From an uncultured Bacillota bacterium (GTDB lineage Bacteria; Bacillota; Clostridia; Christensenellales; Borkfalkiaceae): a stretch of DNA of 34,521 bases. The translations under genes were made by a program, and so were the position numbers. This document shows positions 7,655 through 14,793 of this stretch, in pieces. The DNA lies in the NCBI GenBank assembly GCA_949287105.1, contig CASEFE010000013.1:1-34521 (forward strand), read 5' to 3'. Numbering within the stretch: position 1 is the first letter of the stretch; each line of letters opens with the position of its first letter. The notes below the pieces were generated by a model that was not told the origin of the DNA, made no database searches, and saw only the letters and a list, made by a program, of their open reading frames with translations.

Positions 7655-8845
7655 TTAATTCAAAAACTTTTTCGGCAACGCATTGTCATTGTATGCAGTA
7701 ATCCGCTTTGCGCCTTGCTTTGTAATATGATATACATCCTCTATCCGGAAAGAACCCCACTCCATCCCCTTGAAATAAGCATCGATACAGATCGTCATAT
7801 TTTCACGGATCATGCGGTTGTTTTCAACCGAAAAGACAGGTGCTTCACATTCCAGCATACCCGTCGAGTGCAAGGAACCATAAGGACAATAGTCTATGTA
7901 ACCCTCCTTGGTCAAATAGGCAGTATACGTATCCAAAATTTCTTTCGCGCCCACTCCCGGTTTCATTTTGGATGAAGCTAAATTCAACGCATCATATGCA
8001 CATTTGACCGCATCCTTGATCTTTTGAGGCACGGCACCCAAAACATGCGGCGAGCAGATAATCCCGTTGTATCCCTCATAGCACACGCCAGCCGCAATGT
8101 TGAGAATTTCTCCTTCTTCAACCTGGCGCATACTGTTTCTGCACATACTGATATGTGAATTGACGTTTCCCGTCGCAATCATCGGCGCAAACGCCATAAC
8201 CGAAGATTCTGCGCCGAATTTTGCCATGTTGGCCTCAAAAATGCCTTGAATATGACGCTCGGTCATTCCCTTTTCAATCTGAGGAACAGATGCCGTAAAT
8301 GTGTTTGTTACGATTTCACACGCCTTCTTGATACAGGCAATTTCATTCTCCGATTTGATGACACGGATATCGTATAACACGCCGTCAAAATCGATGATTT
8401 CCGCAGCAGGAAACACAGCTTTGAGTTTGTTGTAAATGGTTGCAGGAAAAGTCAGTTTGCCCGCCAACGCTATTTTCTTGATCTTCTCTTTCGAAGCAAT
8501 TTCTTTGAAATATTCGGCAAAATCCAGTTGTCCGTCAAAATCGTACTCAAATCCGGAAACCTCACCGACCTCCGGAAACACTTTGATTTTTGCACTTTGC
8601 AGCTTGTTTTTGATCAACGCATAATCGTAAGAAGCCTGCCCGCTGCACAGCGTAGCACTTTTCTGCGTAAATATTACGGCACTGCTTTCATTGACCGCCG
8701 AAAAATCTGTAAAATAACGCACCGCGGACGGATCTAAAAGATTGGAAAATGCCATAAATAAATCTACATTTTCCGCTTCCATAGCTGCACGCATCGCAGA
8801 TAAACGCGCTTCAAACTCTTCCGCTTGTATAACTGGATTGTTCAT
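7655..8845 (-). CDS. creatinase-like M24 family protein with altered metal site
   Basis: A cytosolic 396-residue pita-bread-fold protein. The creatinase-type N-terminal domain covers about residues 1-160, and the M24 domain about 165-385, beginning at IKSENEIACIKKA. Metal-dependent members (Xaa-Pro aminopeptidase, prolidase) use Asp, Asp, His, Glu, Glu. Here the matching positions appear to be Asn249, Ile262, His326, Asp355 and Glu369, and the His of the HExP motif is Cys333. Loss of both Asp ligands resembles creatinase, which cleaves a C-N bond without metal. It is therefore probably not a peptidase, and a hydrolase acting on a small amidino, amide or sugar-linked substrate is possible. The stop of the isomerase gene and this start are one base apart (TAATATG). 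Confidence 0.85.
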   Translation of the reverse strand: MNNPVIQAEEFEARLSAMRAAMEAENVDLFMAFSNLLDPSAVRYFTDFSAVNESSAVIFTQKSATLCSGQASYDYALIKNKLQSAKIKVFPEVGEVSGFEYDFDGQLDFAEYFKEIASKEKIKKIALAGKLTFPATIYNKLKAVFPAAEIIDFDGVLYDIRVIKSENEIACIKKACEIVTNTFTASVPQIEKGMTERHIQGIFEANMAKFGAESSVMAFAPMIATGNVNSHISMCRNSMRQVEEGEILNIAAGVCYEGYNGIICSPHVLGAVPQKIKDAVKCAYDALNLASSKMKPGVGAKEILDTYTAYLTKEGYIDYCPYGSLHSTGMLECEAPVFSVENNRMIRENMTICIDAYFKGMEWGSFRIEDVYHITKQGAKRITAYNDNALPKKFLN

Positions 8846-8846
8846 A

Positions 8847-10316
8847 TTAAACTCCTTTGATATATAATTTATCTAATTTCAAATAATCACAGACCGCCAG
8901 GAGCACTTCGCTCATATCTCCAAGCCCCATTATGCAGTGATGCGCAACCCCATACTCGAAAATACGTTCAAGATAATCTTTGATATTTTCGTTGACATGG
9001 AACATCGCGTAAATTTCATCGTAATCAATTTTCGGGAACCGAATACTCTCCACATTCGATAAGATCATCTTGTATCCGTTTTTCATCTCGATCATGTGCG
9101 CAATGGTCGCCGGACCGCTCCTTACCAAAAACTCGTAGTTGAGGCCGCCGCCGTCCATTCCCCACTCTTCCGGCGTCTTGGCAAGACGGATGTCTTTATC
9201 CGATTCGGCAAGATCGGGCGTACCGACCCCGTGTCCCATCAACATACAGCTGTTCGTAGACACATCGTATTCGCCCCATTCTCCCATAAAAGCAGATTTT
9301 CCGCTGATCGACTTCATCATCATCATCATGACAAGCCCGCAAAGATCGCCTTCACAGTTAGCTGAAAAACCTTCTTCTTCCATCAGCAAAGAAGATCCGA
9401 TCCGCGCCGATGTATTAAATTGCTTTTGCAGATAATGCTGATCCAGAAAACAAAGTGCATTCAGCTTCAATTTTTTCGCCAGCTTTTTCATAGCGATTGC
9501 CAGCCTTACTGCCCGACGAATATCCTCTACCGTGACATTTTTTCTTTCAAAACGCGACGTAAGCTTTTCTGTTTCCGCCTCGATCTCTTCTTCCGTTATA
9601 TTTTTCCACATCTCCATCAGATGACAGGTCTGTATCAGTATCACATTGACGCCGAATGTCTTTTTCAGAAATGTTTTGGACAACTCCAAATCATACATTC
9701 CTCGGAAGACATGTCCTATAACACCGATATTCGCTTCCCGCAAATCTTCTACCACTTGCAGCGCTTTTAAATAAACGGCAATTTTATTGTAAGCACGTTC
9801 ATCATGGATCGATCCTACAATAATTTTATAGTTCCTTTCCAATTTACGAAGCGTGCCCGTCAACTGCGAAATTCCGATGATCGAACTGTTGCGAAGGCTT
9901 TCCTCATAATCGCCCTTGGCATTGATATTTTCATGGTTTTGCATCGAAAAAATAATCAGCGGAAGATCCTTGACATAATCCAATGCCGCCAAGGTAATAA
10001 AATCTGCAACGTATGTTCCATACACCAACAAGACCGCATCCACGCCTTCCTCTTTCATCCGACGTCCCGCTTCGTCTGCCTTATCCAAAGTATCGACCAT
10101 GCCCAAAAATATCAGATTCTTATGCCTTTTTGACAAGTTTTCTTCAAATGCCTTGAAATCCGATTTTACATTCTCATACATAGTCGGAAACATGCGCCAA
10201 TATTCAAAATAACCGCACGTCAATACACCGATTTTTATAGCCTTTTTCGTTTTGCCGCGCGTTAAAATATCACCGACAACTTCTCCGCCTTCTTCAAACG
10301 ATTTGATCAGATCCAT
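8847..10316 (-). CDS. L-arabinose/L-fucose isomerase-family protein
   Basis: A cytosolic protein of the arabinose/fucose isomerase superfamily, which interconverts aldoses and ketoses with Mn2+. The N-terminal Rossmann-type domains are seen at IKIGVLTCGYFEYW (28-41) and DAVLLVYGTYVAD (93-105), and the central domain at ANIGVIGHVFRGMYD. Likely catalytic or metal positions are Glu322 (CEGDLCG), Glu349 (GEWGEYD), His362 (GHGVGTP) and the His459-His460 pair (GVAHHCIMG), which match in order the Glu, Glu, His, His set of AraA. The 489 residues fit AraA (about 500). A run of five Met codons lies at residues 330-334. It starts one base after the stop of the amidohydrolase gene. The substrate is not known; it is too divergent to be called AraA. 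Confidence 0.82.
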   Translation of the reverse strand: MDLIKSFEEGGEVVGDILTRGKTKKAIKIGVLTCGYFEYWRMFPTMYENVKSDFKAFEENLSKRHKNLIFLGMVDTLDKADEAGRRMKEEGVDAVLLVYGTYVADFITLAALDYVKDLPLIIFSMQNHENINAKGDYEESLRNSSIIGISQLTGTLRKLERNYKIIVGSIHDERAYNKIAVYLKALQVVEDLREANIGVIGHVFRGMYDLELSKTFLKKTFGVNVILIQTCHLMEMWKNITEEEIEAETEKLTSRFERKNVTVEDIRRAVRLAIAMKKLAKKLKLNALCFLDQHYLQKQFNTSARIGSSLLMEEEGFSANCEGDLCGLVMMMMMKSISGKSAFMGEWGEYDVSTNSCMLMGHGVGTPDLAESDKDIRLAKTPEEWGMDGGGLNYEFLVRSGPATIAHMIEMKNGYKMILSNVESIRFPKIDYDEIYAMFHVNENIKDYLERIFEYGVAHHCIMGLGDMSEVLLAVCDYLKLDKLYIKGV

Positions 10317-10317
10317 A

Positions 10318-11121
10318 TTATTTCTTTATTCTCCTTGTGATTCTTTCTGAATTCTTATAAAAAATATTGTCCCTGTCTTCATCCGTGATTGCTGCATATA
10401 GGACGCTTCCAAGACAATAATTCGGATCGTACCACGGAAGATCGGTACCAAACAGAACCTTTTCACTGCCCACCGCATTCACCATCTTTGCCACTATTCC
10501 GCTGTGACGGTGAATATCACACAGGTCCAGATATACGTTTTTCTTTGCCTTCGCCAATGCGACCGAATCATCCAGCCGGTTGGGCGCGGAATGCCCCATG
10601 ATCAGTTGAATATTCGGATAACGATCGGCTATTTTTTTCATATCATCCACATCATTGTACTGGCTGTAACCCCATGTATGTACAAGCAATACCAATGAAA
10701 GATCGTCCGCAAGAGCAAACAGTTTTTGATATCTCTCATCATCGATCGGCGTTCTGTAATAATCCGGCAATGTCTTGAAACCGATATATCCTGCATGTTT
10801 CAAAACATCTTCCACCTGATAAGATTCGGAATAATTCGGATTAAAACCATAATATCCGCGCACAAAATCAGGATATTTGTCCATCATTTCTTCGATCTCT
10901 TTGTTCAGTGACAACGGATCAAACAAATCGCTGTGCGGGCTGCACCAAATTCCTTTCAAACCTTGTTCTTTTGCCCGGCGTATCGTCTCTTCGTATTCAT
11001 AGACACACATACATGTTCCATACACGTCGTTCATATGCGTGTGCGTATCTACAATTCCGACAGGTATCTTTCCCGTCTCCAAAAACTGTTCGAGATATAA
11101 AGAATTATTCTTAGGTTTCAT
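10318..11121 (-). CDS. amidohydrolase-2 family protein, intact metal site
   Basis: A cytosolic TIM-barrel metal-dependent hydrolase of the amidohydrolase-2 family, whose members include sugar-lactone and 2-pyrone lactonases and decarboxylases. The ligands are all present: His27 and His29 (DTHTHM), His148 (LVHTWG), His177 (GHSAPN) and Asp227 (FGTDLPW). At 267 residues it is of normal size. Its ATG overlaps the TGA of the preceding gene by four bases, indicating translational coupling to a paralogue that lacks these ligands. The two may work as a heteromer. A role in opening a lactone or removing an acyl or carboxyl group from a sugar is inferred. Confidence 0.87.
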   Translation of the reverse strand: MKPKNNSLYLEQFLETGKIPVGIVDTHTHMNDVYGTCMCVYEYEETIRRAKEQGLKGIWCSPHSDLFDPLSLNKEIEEMMDKYPDFVRGYYGFNPNYSESYQVEDVLKHAGYIGFKTLPDYYRTPIDDERYQKLFALADDLSLVLLVHTWGYSQYNDVDDMKKIADRYPNIQLIMGHSAPNRLDDSVALAKAKKNVYLDLCDIHRHSGIVAKMVNAVGSEKVLFGTDLPWYDPNYCLGSVLYAAITDEDRDNIFYKNSERITRRIKK

Positions 11122-11915
11122 CTGTCGGCCCTCCTTTTAATATTTCCGAATAACCGTTCCGCATTTTCATGCGCAATCTTTTCTTTATCCGCTTCGGATA
11201 TCTTTGCAGCCAACAGCGTTGCCGACGGACCTCCCATATTACAATTCGGATAATTTGTACCGAAAAGCATCTTATCCGAACCCATCTTGTTGACAAAATT
11301 TTCGATGCCCAAAAATACCTGATAATCGCTGCTTTCTATGTAAAAATTTTTATAACCTTTGACCAGCGGGAATACATATCGATCGCTTCCCCACAAGCCG
11401 TAATCAGTCAAAATCACTGTAAGCGCAGGGAAATTTTTCATGACATCAAAAATATCTTTCCATCCGTCTCGCGGGGATAAATACAAAGGAAGATTTTTTT
11501 CCGCCAAATAGTTTAAAGTATCCCCCATGGTCACTTCATCCAAAAAATATCGGTTCTGCAAAGGGAACGCCCGCACACCGACCAACGCATTTTCATCGAT
11601 CGTGCGATCCAGTTTTTCCAGTGCAAAATCCGCATCGCTGATCGCCGGCAATATCCCGATCGTACCCTTTAATCTTCCCGTATAATTGGTTTTATCCGCA
11701 AGATATATTTTGTTCCCGTAATTGACCGAAACGTCATACATCGCCTGATGCCATGTTACCGCTTCGTCAATACCGCAAAAATCCATCTCTTCCAACAGTT
11801 CAGAGCTGTTTTTTGCTTGTTTCACTTTTTCGTATACCGGATAGTTTTCGTGATTGACAATCGATTTGTTTACTGTTCCATATCCGATCGTCGCACTCAT
11901 ATCAATCAATTTCAT
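11118..11915 (-). CDS. amidohydrolase-2 paralogue lacking all metal ligands
   Basis: A 265-residue TIM-barrel protein clearly of the amidohydrolase-2 fold, but with the metal site lost. The HxH pair is Ser7 and Thr9 (IDMSATI), the strand-5 His appears to be Ser147 (LYLSPRDG), the strand-6 His is about Asp171 (ILTDYG), and the strand-8 Asp is Asn221 (FGTNYPN). The frame is intact, so it has been kept under selection, not broken by mutation. It overlaps both neighbours by four bases (ATGA). It may be a regulatory or structural partner of the intact paralogue at 10318-11121, or a metal-free enzyme with another chemistry. The family call rests on the shared LFGT-x-YP and SDKMLFG patterns and overall spacing. 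Confidence 0.85.
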   Translation of the reverse strand: MKLIDMSATIGYGTVNKSIVNHENYPVYEKVKQAKNSSELLEEMDFCGIDEAVTWHQAMYDVSVNYGNKIYLADKTNYTGRLKGTIGILPAISDADFALEKLDRTIDENALVGVRAFPLQNRYFLDEVTMGDTLNYLAEKNLPLYLSPRDGWKDIFDVMKNFPALTVILTDYGLWGSDRYVFPLVKGYKNFYIESSDYQVFLGIENFVNKMGSDKMLFGTNYPNCNMGGPSATLLAAKISEADKEKIAHENAERLFGNIKRRADR

Positions 11916-12958
11916 TTATTTACCTCCTCTCCGCACAAAAAGCGCTGTGGATTTTTTACCAAGATCGTTTGAATCTGCGCCTTTGTCAGACCGCGGTCTT
12001 CCAACATGGGTACGATACCCGTAATCAGATACCCATATCCCCCTCCGCCGTACCGCATCAGCATACTTTTCAGACAAATATCATTGGACGCAAGAATTCT
12101 GTCCATATGCCCCGCTTCACACATCCGTACAAGTATATCTGCCCTTGTTCGGTCATAATCGAAACTGTCTTTTAATACTTTGCTGTTTTTCGGGACCTGA
12201 AATTCTTTGCCAAAATTATCAAACTCCACATAGACTCCCCGATCCAGCAACGATAAAATGTAGTCCGGCTGCGATTTCGCATCCACATGATCGATCGCAA
12301 TCTGCGAAGGCCGTACACCCAATGCAAACAACTCGTCACATACGCGATGCCCGTTGCGCTCAAACAGCGCCGTATGTACATGAATGGCTTTTCCTGTTTC
12401 CGCCGCAGCAATTCCCGCCGCCCGAAGACATTTAAGCTCATCTTCGGAGATTACTTCGCTTGTTCCGATCTCTCCGATCACACCCGCTCTCACATCGGTT
12501 CCGTCCACGCCCGTACGTATCTCTTGCACGATCTCTTGCGCAAGTGCCTCGATCGAAGAAGAATGAACTTTCTTTTCGTGCGCCGCTCCGATATATTGTC
12601 CGCATCCCATAACCACATGCACTCCGCTTTTTCGCGAAATATCCCTTAACTTTAAAGGATCTCGCAAAATGGAACGCAAAGTAACATCCACAACACTTCC
12701 GCCGCCAGCTTCTTTATATGCCCGCATTTCCTCCACCGCGACGTCTGTCTCATCCAATATCGCATTGTCTTCCAACGCATACGGATCAGACTTGATCCGA
12801 TAAAGATTGGTTATGTTCAGTTTTTCATAAAAAGCAGGATTTTCCTTAGGATCGGGCTTTTTTACAAGTGATCTTAAATCGATCAGAAGATGCTCATGCG
12901 GCAATGTAATACCTAAACCCTCTGCTTCTATGTCTCCTAATACCGTTGTTACAGCCAT
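11912..12958 (-). CDS. phosphotriesterase-homology protein, probable lactonase
   Basis: The first gene of the six-gene operon. It encodes a cytosolic binuclear-metal hydrolase of the phosphotriesterase family. The metal ligands are seen in order: His21 and His23 (PHEHLLID), Glu163 (GEIGTSE), His195 (HVHTA), His224 (DHVDAK) and Asp293 (SNDICL). Glu163 stands where the carbamylated Lys of true phosphotriesterase would be, as in Php-type members. Several bacterial members hydrolyse sugar lactones or phosphosugar lactones, so lactonase is the favoured inference. AGAGGT lies seven bases before the start. The 348 residues fit the family. Confidence 0.9.
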   Translation of the reverse strand: MAVTTVLGDIEAEGLGITLPHEHLLIDLRSLVKKPDPKENPAFYEKLNITNLYRIKSDPYALEDNAILDETDVAVEEMRAYKEAGGGSVVDVTLRSILRDPLKLRDISRKSGVHVVMGCGQYIGAAHEKKVHSSSIEALAQEIVQEIRTGVDGTDVRAGVIGEIGTSEVISEDELKCLRAAGIAAAETGKAIHVHTALFERNGHRVCDELFALGVRPSQIAIDHVDAKSQPDYILSLLDRGVYVEFDNFGKEFQVPKNSKVLKDSFDYDRTRADILVRMCEAGHMDRILASNDICLKSMLMRYGGGGYGYLITGIVPMLEDRGLTKAQIQTILVKNPQRFLCGEEVNK

Positions 12959-12964
12959 TTTTTA

Positions 12965-12984
12965 ACCTCTGCATTATTTTATCA
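12965..12984 (-). promoter_or_regulatory. extended -10 promoter and RBS of the six-gene operon
   Basis: On the minus strand TATGATAAAAT gives a TAAAAT -10 box at 12976-12981 with an extended TG at 12983-12984. No good -35 box is present 16-18 bases upstream (TATCTT at best). This is the form expected of a promoter that needs an activator, and an AraC-type gene is divergent. AGAGGT at 12965-12970 is the ribosome site for the start at 12958. Confidence 0.55.
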
Positions 12985-13031
12985 TACGCCCGTTCCAAAA
13001 GATATGGTGGGATTTTCTTTTTATTTGGTCA

Positions 13032-13088
13032 AAACTATGATTTTGAAAAATTTTTTATTTCTTATTGAAAATTTAAACAAACTATGAT
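13032..13088 (+). repeat. direct repeat AAACTATGAT, candidate AraC-type operator
   Basis: AAACTATGAT occurs at 13032-13041 and 13079-13088, 47 bases apart start to start. A related pair, TTGAAAAATTT and TTGAAAATTT, lies between. The downstream copy overlaps the araC -10 region. Direct repeats are typical of AraC-family operators, but the DNA is AT-rich and binding is not shown. Confidence 0.35.
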
Positions 13089-13093
13089 ATAAT
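13065..13093 (+). promoter_or_regulatory. promoter of the AraC-type regulator
   Basis: TTGAAA at 13065-13070, a 17-base spacer and TATAAT at 13088-13093, with an extended TG before the -10 box. AAAGGAGAG at 13106-13113 is the ribosome site for the start at 13125. The promoter closely resembles that of the importer operon at 27971-28000. Confidence 0.8.
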
Positions 13094-13124
13094 ACTTTCG
13101 TCACAAAAGGAGAGTGAAAACGAT

Positions 13125-14009
13125 ATGACGAAACCTTTGCTAGGCGAAAAACTATTCAGAAACAATGAGTCGATTTATGTTCATAAATCTTCTTCTTTGC
13201 CCACGTACATCGAAACAAATCACTCTCATGACTTTATTGAGATTACCTATGTCATTTCCGGCGAATGTACGCACGTCGAGTACAACAAACATTTTCCGAT
13301 CAAAAAAGGAGATTTGTTTATTGTCAATTACGGCGTTCCGCACCAGAATATTCTCAATAAAAACAGCGCGGAACCCTATCTCGCCTATGACTGCGCTTTT
13401 AAGCCCGACTTTATCAATAAGGCACTCAGCAAAGAACATGATTTTTTGAAATTGAAATCAAGCTTCATGTTTGATGCCCTTTTCAACCAAGCCGATCCGA
13501 ATCCGCCAAACCTTCATCTGACGGGCGGAAACTTTTACGAATTCGAAAAACTCATGTCCAATATGTACGATGAATTCGAAAGGCAGGAAAAAGGATACTA
13601 TGACCTTTTGCGCGCATACCTTACCGAACTGATCATCAAAATATTCCGAAAAATGGATAACAGCGGCAATATCACCTTGAAATCCAAACAGGAATATTAC
13701 ATCAATCTTGCCATTCAGTACATCGAAAGCAATTACATGAATAAACTTTCCCTCGAAGACATTGCCTATCGTTCTTTTCTAAGTAAGAGTTATTTCAGTC
13801 AGTTATTCAAAGAAGTGACAGGCTCATGCTTTTCTACCTATTGCCAGAAAGTACGCATAGAAAAAGCCTGCGAATTGCTTTCCTCGACCGATGAAACCAT
13901 TCAGAGCGTTGCTGAAAAGGTGGGCTTTACGGATATGAAGTTTTTTTACAATGTCTTCAAACGCTATACAGGCGAAATCCCCGGCGAATACCAGAAGAAT
14001 CATCACTGA
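13125..14009 (+). CDS. AraC-family transcriptional regulator
   Basis: A 294-residue regulator with an N-terminal cupin sensor domain at about residues 15-110 (NHSHDFIEITYVISGE, KKGDLFIVNYGVPH) and a C-terminal pair of helix-turn-helix motifs at about 190-292 (LSLEDIAYRSFLSKSYFSQL, then ETIQSVAEKVGFTDMKFFYN and the closing FKRYTGEIPGEYQ). It sits between the six-gene operon, from which it diverges, and the end of the nine-gene importer operon, so it is the obvious local activator of both. The sensed ligand is probably a sugar from the locus, which is inferred. Two hairpin terminators follow the stop. Confidence 0.95.
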   Translation: MTKPLLGEKLFRNNESIYVHKSSSLPTYIETNHSHDFIEITYVISGECTHVEYNKHFPIKKGDLFIVNYGVPHQNILNKNSAEPYLAYDCAFKPDFINKALSKEHDFLKLKSSFMFDALFNQADPNPPNLHLTGGNFYEFEKLMSNMYDEFERQEKGYYDLLRAYLTELIIKIFRKMDNSGNITLKSKQEYYINLAIQYIESNYMNKLSLEDIAYRSFLSKSYFSQLFKEVTGSCFSTYCQKVRIEKACELLSSTDETIQSVAEKVGFTDMKFFYNVFKRYTGEIPGEYQKNHH

Positions 14010-14013
14010 ATTC

Positions 14014-14055
14014 TATCCCTTGAATTTACAACAAATTCGAGGGATAATTTTTTTT
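14014..14055 (+). terminator. intrinsic terminator of the AraC gene
   Basis: A 14-bp stem (TATCCCTTGAATTT with its complement, one T-G wobble) and a 5-base loop at 14014-14046, followed by a run of T on the plus strand. Confidence 0.85.
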
Positions 14056-14059
14056 AACC

Positions 14060-14089
14060 GCGCGCCCGATTTTACGGGCGCGCTTTTTT
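14060..14089 (+). terminator. second terminator after the AraC gene
   Basis: GCGCGCCCG at 14060-14068 pairs with CGGGCGCGC at 14075-14083 and is followed by TTTTTT on the plus strand. It lies between convergent operons and follows the first terminator by only a few bases. Confidence 0.85.
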
Positions 14090-14106
14090 ACCTCGGATTG
14101 AACCAG

Positions 14107-14793
14107 TCACAACAGAGCCTTTGCCATGCGCTCACCCAACCGAAGCATATTATCTGCACTGTAATGATAGTTATCGATCAGTTGCACAAGATCGCCCGTC
14201 GGTACATATATCACCGCAGGAAGCTCTTGTGCAACAATTTTTTTTGCTTCGTTTACGGCGGCGGAAAAAGGTAACACGGCATTGAACGGATTTGTTTCAC
14301 CCAGCACAAAGGGTACTTGTCCCGCAAATTGACGCACTTTTCCGATGAAATCGAAAAGCTTTTCCCGATACGCTTCCGCCTGTATCCGATCACTGGCGTC
14401 GTTTTCGCCCTGCATCCACAAAAATCCGCATACCCGCAGACATGAATCCTGCTTGCAGAATGCTTCCATACCGGCAAAATACGTTTCTTTTAATCCTACA
14501 AAATCCTCTCCGTTTTCAGACCAGCGATCATAGAGAGATGTGCCGTCCGAAGCATATTTGATAAAGCCGACTTTCCTCCCGTCAAACGCAAGCGCTGCCC
14601 CCAGTTCAAGGCCGAATTTATGTACATCCGCGCCCAAACCCGGACGAATCGGTACGACTGTGTTTTCACATGGTATGTGTACATTGGAAGCCTGATACAA
14701 CATTGCGTTCGGATAAAAATGTTTACCTTTCAAATCTTTAATCGGACTGATCCCCAACGCGTTGGATTGACCCGCGATCAGATAAATATCCAT
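14107..14793 (-). CDS. SASA/SGNH carbohydrate acetylesterase-like protein
   Basis: A 228-residue cytosolic esterase of the sialate O-acetylesterase/CE6-like (SASA) family. Ser10 in the GQSN block (YLIAGQSNALG) is the nucleophile, FLWMQGENDA at about 124-133 is the third block, and Asp207-x-x-His210 (DNYH) completes the catalytic set. There is no signal peptide, so it would remove acetyl or similar groups from imported oligosaccharides. It is the last gene of the nine-gene operon; its ATG overlaps the TAA of the preceding gene by one base (TAATG), which indicates coupled translation with the GH-like protein. Confidence 0.88.
   Translation of the reverse strand: MDIYLIAGQSNALGISPIKDLKGKHFYPNAMLYQASNVHIPCENTVVPIRPGLGADVHKFGLELGAALAFDGRKVGFIKYASDGTSLYDRWSENGEDFVGLKETYFAGMEAFCKQDSCLRVCGFLWMQGENDASDRIQAEAYREKLFDFIGKVRQFAGQVPFVLGETNPFNAVLPFSAAVNEAKKIVAQELPAVIYVPTGDLVQLIDNYHYSADNMLRLGERMAKALL

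Noticed and set aside
7160..7975. 271-codon plus-strand frame across the ASRT-like and M24 genes
   Set aside because: It crosses a terminator and two convincing minus-strand genes; its composition is that of an antisense shadow.
7655..8845. Annotation as Xaa-Pro aminopeptidase
   Set aside because: Both Asp metal ligands of M24 peptidases are missing, so a metal-dependent peptidase call is not supported.
8847..10316. Naming the isomerase-like gene araA
   Set aside because: The catalytic residues are plausible, but the sequence is divergent and no araB or araD is nearby.
14014..14089. The two hairpins after the AraC gene as terminators of the minus-strand operon
   Set aside because: On the minus strand neither is followed by a T-run; both fit only the plus-strand transcript.
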